A stretch of DNA of 8,165 nt from Bacteroidia bacterium (GTDB lineage: Bacteria > Bacteroidota > Bacteroidia > Cytophagales > Cyclobacteriaceae): assembly GCA_016650355.1 (NCBI GenBank), contig JAENVX010000196.1, positions 1 to 8,165 on the forward strand, in the 5' to 3' direction. This document shows positions 1 through 6,057 of this stretch, one piece after another; positions within the stretch are counted from its first letter, which is position 1; each line of letters starts with the position of its first letter. The translations under genes and the position numbers were made by a program. A model generated the notes under the pieces. That model was not told where the DNA came from. It worked only from the letters and a program-made list of their open reading frames with translations, and did not search any database.

Positions 1-109
1 CAATTTCATTTGCTTGTTGATCCAGTTTGGTCTGAAGTTTCAAATTGACCTGGGCAATCGCTGCTGAAGAGATGATTAACAGGCAGAGAGAATAATAAAA
101 TTTCTTCAT
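1..109 (-). CDS. Secreted protein, N-terminal fragment (gene runs off the left edge)
   Basis: The minus strand opens with ATG at 109-107 and stays open to base 1, giving 36 codons. The peptide begins MKKFYYSLCLLIISSAAIAQ, a textbook signal peptide: two Lys, a hydrophobic core, and A-I-A before Gln as the likely cleavage site. The mature part starts VNLKLQTKLDQQANEI, an amphipathic helix. From memory, similar mature N-termini occur in exported M20-type amidohydrolases/peptidases of Bacteroidota, but no catalytic residue is visible, so the function is only a guess. The gene is divergent from the Rieske ferredoxin, with 58 bases between the two starts. It was found by reading the reverse complement and is too short to stand out as an ORF. 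Confidence 0.7.
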   Translation of the reverse strand, partial: MKKFYYSLCLLIISSAAIAQVNLKLQTKLDQQANEI

Positions 110-167
110 AGGTTTGGTAATTCGAATCAAGGTAGAAAAAAAAGATAGTTGTGCGCAATCTAACTAT

Positions 168-488
168 ATGGAATGGATAAAAGTCTTTTCATCGGGCGAT
201 GAGGCCCGTAGGCGGCTTAAGGAAAATGTGCCACAATTATTGATCATGAATGCTACACGACTTTGTTTGGTCCTTCGAAACAATAACTTTTATGTTGTTC
301 AAGATTCATGCTCGCACAATGGTGAATCCTTGAGCAAAGGAATTGTAAATCATCTGGGAGAAATTATCTGTCCCTGGCATGGACACCAATTTAATTTAAT
401 TACAGGGCGCGAATGCTCTGAAAGGTCATCTGATTTGAGTACCTATCCCGTTAAGGAAGATTCTGATGGCGTATTTATTGGACTATAG
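168..488 (+). CDS. Rieske [2Fe-2S] ferredoxin-like protein
   Basis: A 106-residue cytoplasmic protein (no signal peptide) that should carry one Rieske iron-sulfur cluster and act as a single-electron carrier. The ligand motifs are plain: C48-S-H50 and C68-P-W-H71, separated by 17 residues, in the order CxH...CxxH. The two disulfide cysteines of the high-potential bc1/b6f Rieske proteins are absent (CSHNGE and CPWHGH), which points to the ferredoxin or NirD-like class. Length and the DSCSHNG...CPWHGHQF context fit stand-alone Rieske ferredoxins. I start at ATG 168. An in-frame TTG at 114 would add 18 polar residues (VIRIKVEKKDSC...) not expected in the family. No oxygenase or reductase partner gene is in the window, so its redox partner is unknown. 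Confidence 0.88.
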   Translation: MEWIKVFSSGDEARRRLKENVPQLLIMNATRLCLVLRNNNFYVVQDSCSHNGESLSKGIVNHLGEIICPWHGHQFNLITGRECSERSSDLSTYPVKEDSDGVFIGL

Positions 489-542
489 TTCTACCCTCAA
501 TGATCCCTCTCTCAATACGGGTAATGTTGCCGGATGGTCTGG

Positions 543-573
543 TTGGATAGCGTGACATACAATACTATTTTTG
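543..573 (+). promoter_or_regulatory. Bacteroidota-type sigma-A promoter for the secreted-protein gene
   Basis: TTG at 543-545 (-33 element) is followed after exactly 20 bases by TATTTTTG at 566-573, a full match to the TAnnTTTG -7 element of Bacteroidota housekeeping promoters (usual spacer 17-23). Transcription should begin near 578-581. That excludes the upstream ATG at 534 as a start and leaves GTG 603 as the first sensible start in that frame. Not experimentally shown. Confidence 0.6.
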
Positions 574-602
574 TGTTTGCGTTTAATCTGAAATTAATAC
601 CT

Positions 603-1577
603 GTGCGGCTTCTATTCCTTCCATTACTTCTTTTTGCGACAAGCCTCTTTGGTCAAGGAGCTGATGCCTTTATTGCTAAGCTAACTTCAGGCGAAACAGT
701 ACCTGCGGATCTACTGGCTTCGCGATCGGTAGTACTGCACGATTTTTCGTTTGAACAAACAGAACTTGAAACCATTCAAAAGTCATTTCAACAAACTGGA
801 ATTGATGCCGTTGTCTATTTTGAAAATGATCTTATTCTTTCCGGTAGGGATGTTACACCAGTCATCGTTGAGTATTTGATTAAACGAGAAATTAAATTCT
901 TGATTTTATTGGAGAAGAAGCCTGAATTCTATGTGATCACGATCACGCCCTTTAATAATAAAATTGATTTTGTCGATGTTGGTCAAGCAGCATGGCGGAT
1001 CAAGCACGACAACTTAAAGGAGATGTTGGGATTTATTTATGGTACGGCATTGAATAACCAACCCAAAAAGAATTTTCTGATTAACGACATTCCTGAAAAG
1101 GGAGAAATACCAACTATTTTTAAGGGAAGGCGTTCCGAATTTTTTACACTTGATTTAAAGGTAGATAAGCTGGCCGTTCCAAAATTTGATGATGAACGAA
1201 TGGACAAAGAGATGGATGAATTATTGAAATTAATTTATCCGTTCAACTATAGCCTTACCGATCTTACCATAGAAGAAAAAGACTTGCGCAAACAAGGTAC
1301 GCCATATGTATTGTGCTTTGTCCATACCCGAAATGTTGTGGCTAAAGAAATCTTAGGGTACGATATGACCAAATCTGAAAGTGCATTAGCTTCTGTTACC
1401 TATCCGAATGGTGCTTTACAATTAAAAGCCATTCCTTCCGAAACATATGTATACAAATTCTATTTACGCCACATTGATTCTGGCAATGTTTACCTCGGCA
1501 CTAAATGGGACGCTGATGTTACCTGGCAAGAGGCCTTACGGAATCATGTGAAAGGATTTACTGCTATGTTGAAGTAG
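603..1577 (+). CDS. Secreted/periplasmic protein of unknown function
   Basis: Not a family I recognise. From GTG 603 the product is 324 residues, starting with a signal peptide (MRLLFLPLLLFATSLFG, then Q-G-A-D-A-F). The remainder looks soluble and globular, with no further strong membrane segment and no lipobox. The frame is open back to ATG 534, but that would place a 23-residue polar extension ahead of the signal peptide and lies upstream of a near-perfect promoter, so I prefer GTG 603. The mature N-terminal part (about 25-140) alternates helix- and strand-like stretches, for example VVYFENDLILSGRD and IKFLILLEKKPEFYVITITP. The C-terminal part holds acidic/Lys-rich stretches, then a Tyr-rich segment. 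No catalytic motif is visible. It is separated from the Rieske gene by 114 bases and probably transcribed independently. Confidence 0.8.
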   Translation: MRLLFLPLLLFATSLFGQGADAFIAKLTSGETVPADLLASRSVVLHDFSFEQTELETIQKSFQQTGIDAVVYFENDLILSGRDVTPVIVEYLIKREIKFLILLEKKPEFYVITITPFNNKIDFVDVGQAAWRIKHDNLKEMLGFIYGTALNNQPKKNFLINDIPEKGEIPTIFKGRRSEFFTLDLKVDKLAVPKFDDERMDKEMDELLKLIYPFNYSLTDLTIEEKDLRKQGTPYVLCFVHTRNVVAKEILGYDMTKSESALASVTYPNGALQLKAIPSETYVYKFYLRHIDSGNVYLGTKWDADVTWQEALRNHVKGFTAMLK

Positions 1578-1578
1578 G

Positions 1579-1905
1579 TCAGGGGGTGGTATTCTGCCGC
1601 TTGTTGATAATCAACGCTGCAATAATTACTAAGGCAAAAAATACATATTTATTAAAATGAAAATTTTGGTGCCAGCCAAAGTCCCAACCGTGTCCGAAAA
1701 TTCCACCAAAGATTCCTCCGATCATACCCATTATTCCTCCGATTATTCCAAAGATCCCGCCAAAAATTCCCCCTATTAATCCAATTATACCACCAAAAAT
1801 TCCGACCACAATTCCAAATACTACAGCTGCAGCAGCTATCCAGAATGGGAAGGTGATGATTAGAATTAAAACCAGCAAAACGGTGGACGATCGCGACATA
1901 TTCAT
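1579..1905 (-). CDS. Small Gly/Ile-rich membrane protein with glycine-zipper repeats
   Basis: A 108-residue protein of unrecognised function. Residues 8-35 form a strong hydrophobic segment (LVLILIITFPFWIAAAAVVF). Residues 31-71 consist almost only of Gly, Ile, Phe, Met, Leu and Val in GxxxG / GGIFG spacing, able to pack as tight transmembrane helices or hairpins. Next comes an aromatic/His patch, HGWDFGWHQNFHFNKY (72-87), a second clear membrane helix (88-100) and a short basic tail (NKRQNTTP). I start at ATG 1905; the frame reaches TTG 1938, but that adds 11 polar residues without support, and ATG 1899 is also possible. Its stop lies one base from the convergent secreted-protein stop. It is on the same strand as the exporter operon but 135 bases downstream of it, so co-transcription is uncertain. 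It could be an envelope-stress-type small membrane protein or a pore/bacteriocin-like peptide; neither is shown. Confidence 0.72.
   Translation of the reverse strand: MNMSRSSTVLLVLILIITFPFWIAAAAVVFGIVVGIFGGIIGLIGGIFGGIFGIIGGIMGMIGGIFGGIFGHGWDFGWHQNFHFNKYVFFALVIIAALIINKRQNTTP
1687..1794 (-). repeat. Two tandem 54-base units encoding an 18-residue Gly-zipper repeat
   Basis: Bases 1741-1794 encode GGIIGLIGGIFGGIFGII and 1687-1740 encode GGIMGMIGGIFGGIFGHG (residues 38-55 and 56-73 of the 108-residue protein). The peptides agree at 14 of 18 positions, and the DNA units are visibly related but diverged at many third positions. This suggests an old in-frame duplication kept by selection on the glycine spacing, rather than a recent slippage product. 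Confidence 0.65.
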
Positions 1906-2040
1906 TGAGTTTTTGTGATCAACGCAAAAATCATTCAAAAGAGAATTGTATTAGAAATCTCTTTAATTTGAAACATAAGGGTGTTACAAGTGTTGAAAAA
2001 TGAACAGTCTATTCTAAAACCGTACACATTTGCAGAAGAA

Positions 2041-3159
2041 TCAATTTCTCTTTTTATAGTTGATGACAGCCCAAGAATTTAATACAACACCAAATGCAGC
2101 TGCTGCCAAAAGGTGAAAGCGAATATCGTATAGGGAACTGCCCTTTAACACCACCATTCTCATTACGTCAATAAAATAAGTAACAGGATTGAATTTTGTA
2201 AAAATCTGCGCCCACATGGGCATGCTGTCAATGGAGGTATAAAGCCCTCCTAACAAAATAAAAATCATCATAAGAAAAAATGAAATGAGCATGGCTTGCT
2301 GCTGTGTCTGCGAGTAGGTTGACACCAACAATCCCAAACCTAAAATTCCCATTAAATAGATCGCGGCAAAAACGTAGATCGTTAATACATTTCCAACGGG
2401 ATTAATTCCATAAAAAATCCGAGACAATATCAAGCCAATGGTAAGAATCACTAAGCCAAGAATCCAAAACGGAATGAGTTTACCAAGGATGAAGACGTAC
2501 TTGTGAATTGGAGTAACGTTTATTTGTTCAATAGTTCCTACCTCTTTTTCTTTCACAATATTCAATGCCGCCAAAAACGAACCGACCATGGTGACTAAAA
2601 TAACCAGGATGCCCGGCACCATAAAAATCTGATAGTTCATTTGAGGATTAAACCAGTTTATAGATGAAACCTGTATCATGGGCTGCGGATTTAGACGAGG
2701 CAACTGAATCCACTCCAGGCGGACATCACTGTTAAAATCATTGATGATGCTCCGCAGGTAAGCTCCCCCCAAATTGGCTTTCACACCGTTGATCGCATTG
2801 AGTACCATGAAAAGACTGGCATTGTCTTCTTTGATAAGCTGCCTTTCAAATAAAGGCGGAATTTGTAAAAGCAAATCTGCCTGATCGTGCTCAACGTAAT
2901 CCAATGCTTTGTCGTATGACTCCGTATAGTCTACCAGGTTGAAATACCCCGATGCCTTTATCTTATTTACCAGTCTTGTCGAATAGGTAGAATGATCAAA
3001 ATCTACTACACATATATTTACATTCTTGATTTCATAATCAGCAGCTAGCGGCAAGATCAACAATTGAACAGCCGGCATCATAAAAATAATTCGCAGGATA
3101 GCGGGATTGCGAAAAATCTGTCGAAACTCCTTCTCCAGTAAAATGCGAAGTATCCTCAT
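2041..3159 (-). CDS. ABC-2 type exporter permease, YbhR-like
   Basis: Inner-membrane permease of 372 residues, a usual length for ABC-2 drug/lipid exporters. The layout is family-typical: a cytoplasmic N-terminal amphipathic helix (ILLEKEFRQIFRNPA), TM1 about 20-40, a large periplasmic domain about 41-177 (starting DYEIKNVNICVVDFD), then TM2 178-202, TM3 226-247, TM4 257-280, TM5 287-308 and TM6 348-366. The conserved cytoplasmic KEKEVGTIEQINVTP at 203-217, right after TM2, is the ABC-2 hallmark and the likely ATPase-coupling region. ATG at 3159 overlaps the stop of the preceding permease gene by ATGA (3156-3159), implying translational coupling and a 1:1 heterodimer. As the last gene of the block it takes the place of ybhR in E. 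coli ybhGFSR. Confidence 0.9.
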   Translation of the reverse strand: MRILRILLEKEFRQIFRNPAILRIIFMMPAVQLLILPLAADYEIKNVNICVVDFDHSTYSTRLVNKIKASGYFNLVDYTESYDKALDYVEHDQADLLLQIPPLFERQLIKEDNASLFMVLNAINGVKANLGGAYLRSIINDFNSDVRLEWIQLPRLNPQPMIQVSSINWFNPQMNYQIFMVPGILVILVTMVGSFLAALNIVKEKEVGTIEQINVTPIHKYVFILGKLIPFWILGLVILTIGLILSRIFYGINPVGNVLTIYVFAAIYLMGILGLGLLVSTYSQTQQQAMLISFFLMMIFILLGGLYTSIDSMPMWAQIFTKFNPVTYFIDVMRMVVLKGSSLYDIRFHLLAAAAFGVVLNSWAVINYKKRN

Positions 3160-4262
3160 TCCAACCGGGTTTTGAATTTCTTAATACTGATCGCCATAAG
3201 GAAAATTGTCATGGCTGTGAGGATGGCCGTTTCCTTCCACACGTTGATGAATCCAAGCCCTTTGATCATCACTTCCTTCACGATGTAGTAAAACCATTTT
3301 GCAGGGACAAGATTGGAAATTACCTGAAGAGGGATTGGCATGTTCTCTACTGGAAACATAAACCCGCTAAACATAATGGTGGGTAAAAACATACCCATCA
3401 ACGATATTAACATGGCTGTTTGTTGTGAGTCTGATACCGATGAAATAAATAAACCCAGTGCAAGGGCTGTCAATGTGAATACAAAACATTCAAACACCAG
3501 CAATACAATACTTCCCCTTATGGGTACATCCAAAACATAAACACTCAACAACAAAATACTTCCAATGTTGACCATCGATAACAAAAGATAGGGGATCATC
3601 TTCGCCACAACTACACGCAGCGGAACAATAGGAGAAACCAGAATGACTTCCATGGTACCTAATTCTTTTTCTTTCACAATTGATATGGATGTCATCATTG
3701 CACACACCAGCATCAACACCATGGCCATTACACCCGGCACAAAATTGTATGAACCTTTCATCTGAGGGTTATACAAAAATCTCATTTCGGTATTGATGGT
3801 GTACGGAAAATTCTGATTACCCTTTATTTTGCTTTGATAATCCATGATGATGGCCGTTGCGTAATTCGTCAGCGTATTGGCAACGTTTGGATCCGTAGCG
3901 TCTGCTATAAGTTGAATTTGTGCTGTGTTGGCGTGCAATAATGTATTTTGAAACTGGGGTGGAAAAACTACTGCTAATTTTACTTTGCCTTCTTGAAATA
4001 TAGGTTCTAATTCAGAAGAGGAGTTAAGGTTTTCTATCACATCAAAGTAGCGGCTTGCATTTAATTCCTGAATAATTGAAGCTGTGGTCTCATCTTTAGA
4101 GTTATCCAAAATTGCAATCCGAGAATTTTTAACTTCATTCGTGAGGGCAAACCCAAAAATGACAATCTGAATAACGGGCATTCCAAAAAGAATGAAGAGC
4201 GTCCGCTTGTCGCGAAACAAATGATAAAATTCTTTTTGAATAAAAAATAAAAACTGCTTCAC
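3156..4262 (-). CDS. ABC-2 type exporter permease, YbhS-like
   Basis: Inner-membrane permease of 368 residues, partner of the overlapping YbhR-like gene. It has an N-terminal cytoplasmic helix (FIQKEFYHLFRDKRT), TM1 about 21-41, a periplasmic domain about 42-173 containing DATDPNVANTLTNYA (the same place as DGSEPNTANF in E. coli YbhS, from memory), then TM2 174-196, coupling motif KEKELGTMEVILVSP 197-211, TM3 222-243, TM4 251-275, TM5 281-304 with the FSGFMFPVENMP loop, and TM6 343-360. The start is GTG at 4262; no ATG precedes it in frame at a sensible distance and the N-terminus aligns with the family there. It sits 59 bases after the second ATPase gene, the largest gap between the ATPase and permease genes, and the gap holds an AACGA-rich tract. 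Confidence 0.9.
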   Translation of the reverse strand: MKQFLFFIQKEFYHLFRDKRTLFILFGMPVIQIVIFGFALTNEVKNSRIAILDNSKDETTASIIQELNASRYFDVIENLNSSSELEPIFQEGKVKLAVVFPPQFQNTLLHANTAQIQLIADATDPNVANTLTNYATAIIMDYQSKIKGNQNFPYTINTEMRFLYNPQMKGSYNFVPGVMAMVLMLVCAMMTSISIVKEKELGTMEVILVSPIVPLRVVVAKMIPYLLLSMVNIGSILLLSVYVLDVPIRGSIVLLVFECFVFTLTALALGLFISSVSDSQQTAMLISLMGMFLPTIMFSGFMFPVENMPIPLQVISNLVPAKWFYYIVKEVMIKGLGFINVWKETAILTAMTIFLMAISIKKFKTRLE

Positions 4263-4266
4263 TATA

Positions 4267-4296
4267 TAGTTGTTGATTGCTCGTTAGTCGTTGTTG
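4267..4296 (-). repeat. AACGA-rich low-complexity tract between ATPase and permease genes
   Basis: On the minus strand the spacer before the GTG start reads as degenerate copies of a short word: CAACAACGACTAACGAGCAA, then CAACAAC. A similar tract lies before the first ATPase gene (5983-6009). Tandem short-word spacers can alter translation of the following gene, but no function is shown here. Confidence 0.35.
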
Positions 4297-4321
4297 GTCA
4301 GTTTACAAGACCGAAAAACTA

Positions 4322-5065
4322 TTAATCACCCCTCTTTGCTTTTCTAGCAAGTTGTACAAACACTTCTTCCATGGTTGACGCATTGAATTTCTTTTTTAAT
4401 TCAGAGGGCGCATCCAATGCATCTATTCTACCATCTACCATAATAGAGACTCGATCACAATATTCGGCTTCATCCATATAATGTGTGGTCACAAAAACCG
4501 TTGTCCCTTCATGGGCGGCTTCATAAATCATTGTCCAGAATTCTCGTCTTGTCACCGGATCAACACCTCCTGTTGGTTCATCCAGGAAAACAATTTTTGG
4601 TTGGTGTACCATAGCTACTGAAAAGGATAGTTTTTGCTTCCATCCCAATGGCAATGATTTTACAAGCTTATCCACCTGGTCCTCCAGATGCAGGTGCTGT
4701 ACCATAAATTCAGTTTTAGATTTTATTTGTCCATCTGTTAAACCATAAATACCTCCATAGAATCGTATATTCTCCCGTATAGTTAAATCCTCATACAACG
4801 AAAATTTCTGGCTCATATAGCCAATGTTTTTTTTTATTTTCTCTGGGTCATTATACAAATCGAACCCCGCAACAATGGCCTTGCCACTGGTAGGGAATGA
4901 CAGACCACACAGCATTCGCATAGCTGTAGTTTTGCCAGCACCATTGGCTCCAAGAAATCCAAAAATCTCCCCTCGACTAACGCTAAACGAAATAGAATCT
5001 ACTGCCGTAAAAGAGCCAAATCTTTTTGTGAGCTGTTCAACTGATATTACTTTATCTTCCATCAT
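4322..5065 (-). CDS. ABC exporter ATPase, YbhF second-domain-like (degenerate signature)
   Basis: Cytoplasmic nucleotide-binding subunit of 247 residues. Motifs in order: Walker A GANGAGKT 39-46, Q-loop Gln86 (GYMSQKFSLY), signature region LPLGW 138-142 in place of LSGGQ, Walker B IVFLDE 158-163, D-loop GGVD, H-loop His195 (VTTHYMDEAEYCDR). The LPLG(W/F)KQ(K/R) signature and the TTH(Y/F)MDEAEYCDR stretch match the second ATPase domain of E. coli YbhF as I remember it. Start: ATG 5065, whose ATGA overlaps the TGA of the upstream ATPase gene (5062-5065), a classic coupled pair; ATG 5062 is equally in frame. The frame is open up to TTG 5089, but that would only re-read the end of the previous gene. 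It should heterodimerise with that neighbour and energise the two permeases. Confidence 0.93.
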   Translation of the reverse strand: MMEDKVISVEQLTKRFGSFTAVDSISFSVSRGEIFGFLGANGAGKTTAMRMLCGLSFPTSGKAIVAGFDLYNDPEKIKKNIGYMSQKFSLYEDLTIRENIRFYGGIYGLTDGQIKSKTEFMVQHLHLEDQVDKLVKSLPLGWKQKLSFSVAMVHQPKIVFLDEPTGGVDPVTRREFWTMIYEAAHEGTTVFVTTHYMDEAEYCDRVSIMVDGRIDALDAPSELKKKFNASTMEEVFVQLARKAKRGD

Positions 5066-5979
5066 TTGCGCATGAGTTCCATAAAACAATCTTCGATGGT
5101 AGCAGGGATTTGTTTCACTTCCAGATCACTGGAAATGGTTGACAAGATCTGTTTTGCATTTTCCAAACTATAGGTTTCGTCTTTGAAAACAACGTGATGA
5201 TATTGACCAAAAGGATAACAAGTATCAATTGCATCAAGCGCAAGTATGTCGAGCATTAGTTGGTACATGTTGCCCGATCTTACTGACCACAATGGTTTTT
5301 TGAAACTCTCCGTTATTCCGCGTGGAGAGTTTATTTGCATAATTCTTCCTTCCTGCATTAATGCAACCCTGTCACAAAGACTAGCTTCATCCATATAAGG
5401 CGTAGATACAATGATAGTGATTCCATGAATTTGCAGTTGCCGCAAGAGCTCCCAAAATTCTTTTCGCGAAACAGCGTCAACACCGGTTGTAGGTTCATCA
5501 AGAAATAATACACTCGGCCGATGAATGAGCGCGCAGCTTAAAGCGAGCTTTTGCTTCATGCCTCCAGAAAGCGCGCCTGCCCTTCTTTTCTTAAAAGGTT
5601 CTATCTGCTGATAAATTGTTTTTATCAAATCATAATTTTCCTCGAGGGTTGTGTTGAAAAGTGTAGCAAAAAATGCAAGGTTTTCTTCAACAGTCAAATC
5701 CTGGTAAAGGGAAAAACGACCTGGCATATAGCCAACACGCTTTCTTATCTCTTTGTATTTATTGACTACTTCAAATCCATCTACCCATGCATCTCCAGCA
5801 TCAGCAATCATTAATGTGGTAAGAATCCTGAACAATGTGGTCTTGCCGGCACCGTCTGGTCCAATCAACCCAAACACCTCACCTCTATTCACTTCGAATG
5901 AAATATCTTCCAGGGCTGTCACTATCGACTTCTCTGTTTTAAATGTTTTCTTAATGTTATGAACTTTTACTGCAATCAT
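5062..5979 (-). CDS. ABC exporter ATPase, YbhF first-domain-like (degenerate Q- and H-loops)
   Basis: Cytoplasmic nucleotide-binding subunit, 305 residues from ATG 5979. Walker A is GPDGAGKT 40-47, with the Asp typical of YbhF domain 1. The Q-loop reads GYMPGRFSLY with Gly87 where Gln is expected. The signature LSGGMKQK (137-144) is intact, as is Walker B VLFLDE 157-162. The H-loop is STPYMDEA with Pro194 instead of His. After the ATPase core come about 75 extra residues (about 228-305) with no ATPase motif, in the position of the linker region joining the halves of fused YbhF. An in-frame ATG at 6018 would add 13 residues (TYNKQRTATNDS) that translate an AACGA-rich spacer; I prefer 5979, where MIAVKVHNIKKTF begins the usual first strand. 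Both starts lack a clear ribosome-binding site. It overlaps the next ATPase gene by ATGA. Confidence 0.92.
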   Translation of the reverse strand: MIAVKVHNIKKTFKTEKSIVTALEDISFEVNRGEVFGLIGPDGAGKTTLFRILTTLMIADAGDAWVDGFEVVNKYKEIRKRVGYMPGRFSLYQDLTVEENLAFFATLFNTTLEENYDLIKTIYQQIEPFKKRRAGALSGGMKQKLALSCALIHRPSVLFLDEPTTGVDAVSRKEFWELLRQLQIHGITIIVSTPYMDEASLCDRVALMQEGRIMQINSPRGITESFKKPLWSVRSGNMYQLMLDILALDAIDTCYPFGQYHHVVFKDETYSLENAKQILSTISSDLEVKQIPATIEDCFMELMRK

Positions 5980-5982
5980 GGA

Positions 5983-6009
5983 ATCGTTTGTAGCTGTTCG
6001 TTGCTTGTT
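5983..6009 (-). repeat. AACGA-rich low-complexity tract before the first ATPase gene
   Basis: The minus strand here contains AACAAGCAACGAACAGC followed by TACAAACGAT, resembling the spacer at 4267-4296. If translation starts at ATG 6018 the tract is coding (NKQRTATND); if at ATG 5979 it is leader. The likeness to a clearly non-coding spacer in the same operon favours the second reading. Confidence 0.3.
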
Positions 6010-6057
6010 ATATGTCATTTGAGCTTTTCGAAGAACCCATAAAAATAAATGCGCGAA

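Noticed and set aside
109..116. TAGGTTTG as a -7 promoter element for the Rieske gene
   Set aside because: It fits TAnnTTTG and its position is plausible, but no TTG lies 17-23 bases upstream, so a chance match in AT-rich DNA is likely.
114..167. TTG 114 as start of the Rieske gene
   Set aside because: The 18 extra residues are polar and Lys-rich, unlike the family. ATG 168 gives the expected length and begins directly with MEWIKVFSSG.
492..525. TACCC...GGGTA inverted repeat after the Rieske stop as a terminator
   Set aside because: The stem is only 5 bases around a loop of more than 20, with no T-run after it.
1687..1794. Repeated ATTCC/CCACC-rich DNA as a CRISPR or non-coding repeat array
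   Set aside because: The periodicity follows codons for GGI/GIF in an open frame. There are no constant repeats with unique spacers.
1906..1938. TTG 1938 start for the glycine-rich membrane protein
   Set aside because: It adds MNDFCVDHKNS, a polar stretch before the natural MNMSRSSTVL start. Two ATG codons at 1905 and 1899 are better candidates.
1939..2040. TATGTTTC (minus strand, about 1970-1977) as a promoter for the glycine-rich protein gene
   Set aside because: It deviates from TAnnTTTG at the last base and no TTG lies at the correct spacing; too weak to list.
3340..3705. Open frames on both strands inside the YbhS-like permease gene
   Set aside because: They lie wholly within a gene with clear family features, have Cys/His- or Asn/Thr-rich compositions, and show no start signals. 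They are shadows.
5551..5962. Plus-strand open frames antisense to the first ATPase gene
   Set aside because: They mirror the coding strand of a well-supported ATPase and encode no recognisable protein.
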